Positions 63,934-64,000 of a stretch of DNA of 64,000 nt are shown in pieces; position 1 is the stretch's first letter, and every line of letters starts with the position of its first letter. The notes under the pieces were generated by a model. That model was given only the letters and a program-made list of their open reading frames with translations, was not told the DNA's origin and ran no database searches. Location: the NCBI GenBank assembly GCA_016281125.1, contig JAEEIA010000010.1, positions 103,647 to 167,646 on the forward strand, read 5' to 3'. The DNA comes from Oscillospiraceae bacterium (GTDB taxonomy: Bacteria > Bacillota > Clostridia > Oscillospirales > Ruminococcaceae). Made by a program: the position numbers and the translations under genes.

Positions 63934-64000
63934 TGCAAATTTCCGATACCATTGCGGATCTGTTGACCAGAATCCGTAACGCTGCTACCGCAAAGCACGC
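63934..64000 (+). CDS. rpsH: 30S ribosomal protein S8, 5' end only
   Basis: The window ends 22 codons in. MQISDTIADLLTRIRNA is the conserved uS8 N-terminus. AAAGGAGG lies 9 nt upstream. Continuation of the spc cluster (L6, L18 and so on) is expected beyond the window. Confidence 0.93.

Overview
The window looks like the chromosome of a GC-rich (by eye mid-50s percent) anaerobic Firmicute of the Ruminococcus / Oscillospiraceae type. The evidence is a Trp T-box, Rex, Firmicute-type S14 and S18, the MazG-HU-RqcP synteny block, a SCIFF ranthipeptide locus, and three secreted proteins ending in type I dockerins, one of them also carrying cohesin-like modules. No rRNA, tRNA, CRISPR array or autonomous transposon was seen.

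Layout. 1-7.5 kb (minus): a full trp operon, trpE-trpGD(fused)-trpC-trpF-[YhfC-like membrane protease]-trpB-trpA, behind a sigma-A promoter and a T-box attenuator; trpA runs off the left edge. 7.7-15.3 kb (plus): a secreted transglutaminase-dockerin protein, then an HdeD-like protein, an MMPL/RND transporter and a secreted protein with about 67 heptad repeats. 15.3-19.6 kb (minus): a tightly packed operon of a small hypothetical, an MBL hydrolase, a GNAT-DUF4926 fusion, ligA and a second GNAT. 19.7-21.3 kb (minus): a Cys-rich protein and hisI-hisE. 21.4-26.1 kb (plus): a small membrane protein, then the SCIFF precursor, an alpha/beta hydrolase, the SCIFF radical SAM maturase and a PLP decarboxylase. 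26.2-31.1 kb: a SpoIIQ-like M23 protein, a BspA-type LRR-dockerin protein and an orphan two-TM protein. 31.1-34.6 kb: a repeat-rich zone around a SpoVB/YabM-like flippase. 34.6-37.9 kb (plus): a conserved hypothetical, trpS, mazG, hup and rqcP. 38.2-40.8 kb (minus): a cytosolic sugar-binding-domain diguanylate cyclase and a GNAT. 40.9-42.3 kb: rpsF-ssb-rpsR. 42.4-45.6 kb: a ZnuABC-type metal ABC transporter plus a lipoprotein behind a Fur-like box. 45.8-51.7 kb (minus): acnA-icd-rex and a cohesin/dockerin protein. 51.6-56.4 kb (plus): rpsO, pnp and a WG-repeat lipoprotein. 56.4 kb to the end: the S10-spc ribosomal operon (S10 to S8, the last partial).

The most interesting signals are: (1) the S10 leader, where the 5' arm of an intrinsic terminator has two nearly identical, mutually exclusive partners, as in classic attenuation; (2) the SCIFF locus, whose precursor has a seventh Cys and Gly where the characterised thioether acceptor is Thr, and which has an alpha/beta hydrolase and a decarboxylase built into the gene cluster; (3) the HdeD/MMPL/heptad-repeat cluster; (4) an Arg-rich small ORF plus terminator ahead of aconitase; (5) two copies and a shard of a 157-193 bp MITE-like element; (6) a second structured repeat family that appears to have supplied the 3' end of the flippase gene. 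Functions come from recognisable motifs read by eye; no database searches were run.
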